In this document: piece after piece, positions 3,640 to 5,649 of the stretch
How positions within the stretch are numbered: the first letter of the stretch is position 1
Layout: every line of letters starts with the position of its first letter
From: an uncultured Christensenella sp.
GTDB lineage: Bacteria > Bacillota > Clostridia > Christensenellales > UBA1242
Reading direction: 5' to 3'
DNA length: 5,649 nucleotides
Assembly: GCA_949293915.1 (NCBI GenBank)
Contig: CASFFJ010000101.1
Location: 1-5,649, forward strand
The notes under the pieces: model-generated
Seen by the model: the letters and a program-made list of their open reading frames with translations, nothing else
Told to the model about the DNA's origin: nothing
Database searches by the model: none
Position numbers and translations under genes: made by a program

Positions 3640-5649
3640 TTATTCTTCTATATTTTCGAATTTAATATCAACATCTTGGCTGATTAAATTAACATCATCC
3701 TTAACTTGTTTTGGTAATAAATTTCTATACATAGTAGCGCCTGTACCAGCAGGAATCATTTTACCAATCAAAACATTTTCTTTAATACCCGTTAAGTGAT
3801 CAACTTTACCCTTCAACGCAGCCTCAGTAAGCACATTACTTGATTCTTGGAATGATGCTGCCGACAAGAATGATTCGGTTGTCAAACTTGCCTTAGTGAT
3901 ACCTTGTAACTCACGTTTAGCAGTAGCAGGGACACCACCATCAGCAAGTGCTTTTGCATTAGCTTCTTCGTAAACACGAATGTCTACTATATCGCCTGGA
4001 AGTAAATCAGTATCGCCAGCATTTTCAATCTTAACTTTACGTAACATTTGCTTAATAATGATTTCCAAGTGCTTGTCATTGATTGAAACGGCTTGTGATT
4101 TATACACTTGCAAAACTTCGTTCAACAAATATTCTTGAACCGCTTTTACACCACGTGTACGCAACACATCTCTTGGATTGAGCGGACCACCGGTGAGTGC
4201 TGTACCCGGAGTTACTACATCGCCATTCTTAACTTTAACAACTGAACCATACGGCAAGATATAACTTTCTTCTGTACTACCTTTGACAACAACTTCAAAG
4301 CGTTTATCGATTTGATTGATACTAACCTTACCACCAATATCAGTGATAACAGCTGCACCTTTTGGATTACGTGCTTCGAAAATTTCTTCCACACGAGGCA
4401 AACCTGTTGTGATATCTTCTGCCGCACTACCACCACTGTGGAATGTACGCAACACAAGCTGTGTACCTGGTTCGCCAATTGATTGAGCAGCAATTACACC
4501 AACTGCTTCGCCAATGTGGACAATATCATTAGTAGACATATCTCTACCATAACATTTAGAACAAACACCAGATTTTGCCTTACAAGTAAGTAAACTTCTA
4601 ATAGAAACAGTGGTGATGCCAGCATCATCAATCTCTTTAGCAATTTCTTCTGTAATATATTCATCTTCGCCAACGATTTGTTTTTTAGTCTTAGGGTTAA
4701 TAATTGACTTAGCAGTAAATCTACCCTCAATTCTGCTTTGTAAACTTTCAATAACACTGCCGTTTTGCTCGATTGCAGAAACATCAATACCTTTAACTGT
4801 TTCGCCCAAAGCACCAAAGCAATCTAACTCTGTAATTGTTGTATCTTGTGCAATATCAACAAGTCTACGTGTCAAATAACCTGAATCTGCTGTCTTAAGT
4901 GCTGTATCCATCAATTGCTTACGGCTACCACGAGCAACGCTATAATATTCAAGTGAACTCAAACCACGTTTAAGATTAGATTTCACCGGCACGTCACTAA
5001 TACTACCCGTTGCAACATCTGTGTATCCTATCATACCACTTAATTGTTTCAAAGAATCTTCGCCACCACGTGCTTTGGATGTGATAATAATTTTTAAAGG
5101 ATTATTAACATCCATTTCACTTGAAGTGGTTTTAATTAATGAGTTGACAACATTGTTCCAAATTTCCATATTCTTGGACTTTTTGTTTTCATAACTTAGT
5201 AGACCTTGTAAATACAAGTCGTTATTGTGTTGAACAAGTTTTTCTGCCTCAGCAATCTCTTTGTCACGATCTTTTGCTTCAACGATATCTGAAATGACAC
5301 TGAATGAAATACTACCTAATGTGCTATACTTATAACCCATATTCTTGATATCATCAATCATTGTAACTGTTGTGTTAGTACCATGTTTTCTGTAACACTT
5401 AGAAATGAGATTAGAATAATCTCCCTTCAAAATTGTTTTATCCAACTCTAAGTTAAGCACATTCTCACGTTTAGTTCTGTCAACATAACCCAAATCTTGT
5501 GGAATAATACTATTGAATATAACTCTACCTAATGATGTCTCGATTCTAGCTGTAACTTGTTCGCCATTAAATTCAGCCGTTCTTCTAAGTCCAATTTTTG
5601 CTTGTAAACTAAGCATACCATTCTCATAAGCAAGCATAGCTTCATCAAC
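3640..5649 (-). CDS. rpoC: DNA-directed RNA polymerase subunit beta' (5'-truncated by window)
   Basis: The visible 669 codons are the C-terminal part, probably a little over half, of beta', the subunit that carries much of the catalytic centre of RNA polymerase. The frame stays open to the right edge (V-D-E-A before the first Met at 5637), so that Met is internal; the N-terminal clamp and the NADFDGD active-site motif lie outside the window. Numbering from that Met: F-loop (about 186-210), bridge helix (about 228-262, with LMDTALKTADSGYLTRRL), the second zinc site complete (C273, C352, C359, C362), trigger loop (about 384-412, GEPGTQLVLRTFHSGG with the catalytic His400), jaw and C-terminal clamp elements (DKHLEIIIKQMLRK, 521-534; GITKASLTTESFLSAASFQE, 579-598; ENVLIGKMIPAGTG, 620-633). 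The trigger loop runs straight into ITTGLPRVEEIFEARNPKG without the gammaproteobacterial insertion, as in Bacillota. The F-loop and N-terminal bridge helix are unusually divergent. A terminator, not the commonly linked rpsL, follows. Confidence 0.98.
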   Translation of the reverse strand, partial: VDEAMLAYENGMLSLQAKIGLRRTAEFNGEQVTARIETSLGRVIFNSIIPQDLGYVDRTKRENVLNLELDKTILKGDYSNLISKCYRKHGTNTTVTMIDDIKNMGYKYSTLGSISFSVISDIVEAKDRDKEIAEAEKLVQHNNDLYLQGLLSYENKKSKNMEIWNNVVNSLIKTTSSEMDVNNPLKIIITSKARGGEDSLKQLSGMIGYTDVATGSISDVPVKSNLKRGLSSLEYYSVARGSRKQLMDTALKTADSGYLTRRLVDIAQDTTITELDCFGALGETVKGIDVSAIEQNGSVIESLQSRIEGRFTAKSIINPKTKKQIVGEDEYITEEIAKEIDDAGITTVSIRSLLTCKAKSGVCSKCYGRDMSTNDIVHIGEAVGVIAAQSIGEPGTQLVLRTFHSGGSAAEDITTGLPRVEEIFEARNPKGAAVITDIGGKVSINQIDKRFEVVVKGSTEESYILPYGSVVKVKNGDVVTPGTALTGGPLNPRDVLRTRGVKAVQEYLLNEVLQVYKSQAVSINDKHLEIIIKQMLRKVKIENAGDTDLLPGDIVDIRVYEEANAKALADGGVPATAKRELQGITKASLTTESFLSAASFQESSNVLTEAALKGKVDHLTGIKENVLIGKMIPAGTGATMYRNLLPKQVKDDVNLISQDVDIKFENIEE

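Noticed and set aside
4215..4817. Minus-strand open frames of 92 and 107 codons inside rpoC
   Set aside because: They lie in a different frame within a clearly conserved gene, have no ribosome binding sites of note, and encode Leu/Val/Lys-rich sequence typical of shifted reading.
4610..4879. Plus-strand open frame opposite rpoC
   Set aside because: It is antisense to conserved rpoC and has no expression signals.
5635..5637. ATG at 5635-5637 as the start of rpoC
   Set aside because: The frame continues upstream to the window edge with V-D-E-A, which matches the internal beta' sequence before the A-Y-E-N-G segment, and there is no ribosome binding site. The gene is truncated by the window, not short.

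Overview
This is an AT-rich bacterial window in which every gene reads on the minus strand. Four things suggest a low-GC Gram-positive (Bacillota-type) organism: the RpoC sequence, which lacks the large trigger-loop insertion of gammaproteobacteria; strong AGGAG-type ribosome binding sites; textbook sigma-A promoters; and hairpin-plus-U-tract terminators. The exact lineage cannot be read from the window. TGG encodes Trp and all four visible stop codons are TAA.

In transcription order (right to left): (1) 5649-3640 is the C-terminal part, probably a little over half, of RNA polymerase beta' (rpoC). Its 5' part lies outside the window, and a perfect hairpin terminator follows four bases after the stop. 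(2) About 340 bp of very AT-rich spacer carries the promoter of the next gene. (3) 3251-2895 is an unrecognised 118-aa protein in a single-gene unit with its own extended -10 promoter, near-perfect Shine-Dalgarno and terminator. (4) About 260 bp of AT-rich spacer follows. (5) 2554-1746 is a self-contained two-gene operon: a HicB-like, antitoxin-type protein of 89 aa, then after 11 nt an unrecognised 175-aa protein, with a strong promoter in front and a strand-specific terminator behind. (6) 1556-1 is the N-terminal part of a large exported protein with a signal peptide and four Ig-like repeats, preceded by a consensus sigma-A promoter; its C-terminus is beyond the left edge.

The units look independent: each of the three non-rpoC units has its own promoter, and terminators separate all of them, so no shared pathway is implied. 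The two points most worth a second look are the HicB-like/unknown pair, which has the layout of a toxin-antitoxin module without a recognisable HicA, and the beta' F-loop/bridge-helix region of RpoC, which departs from the usual bacterial sequence at many normally near-invariant positions while the rest of the catalytic region is intact.
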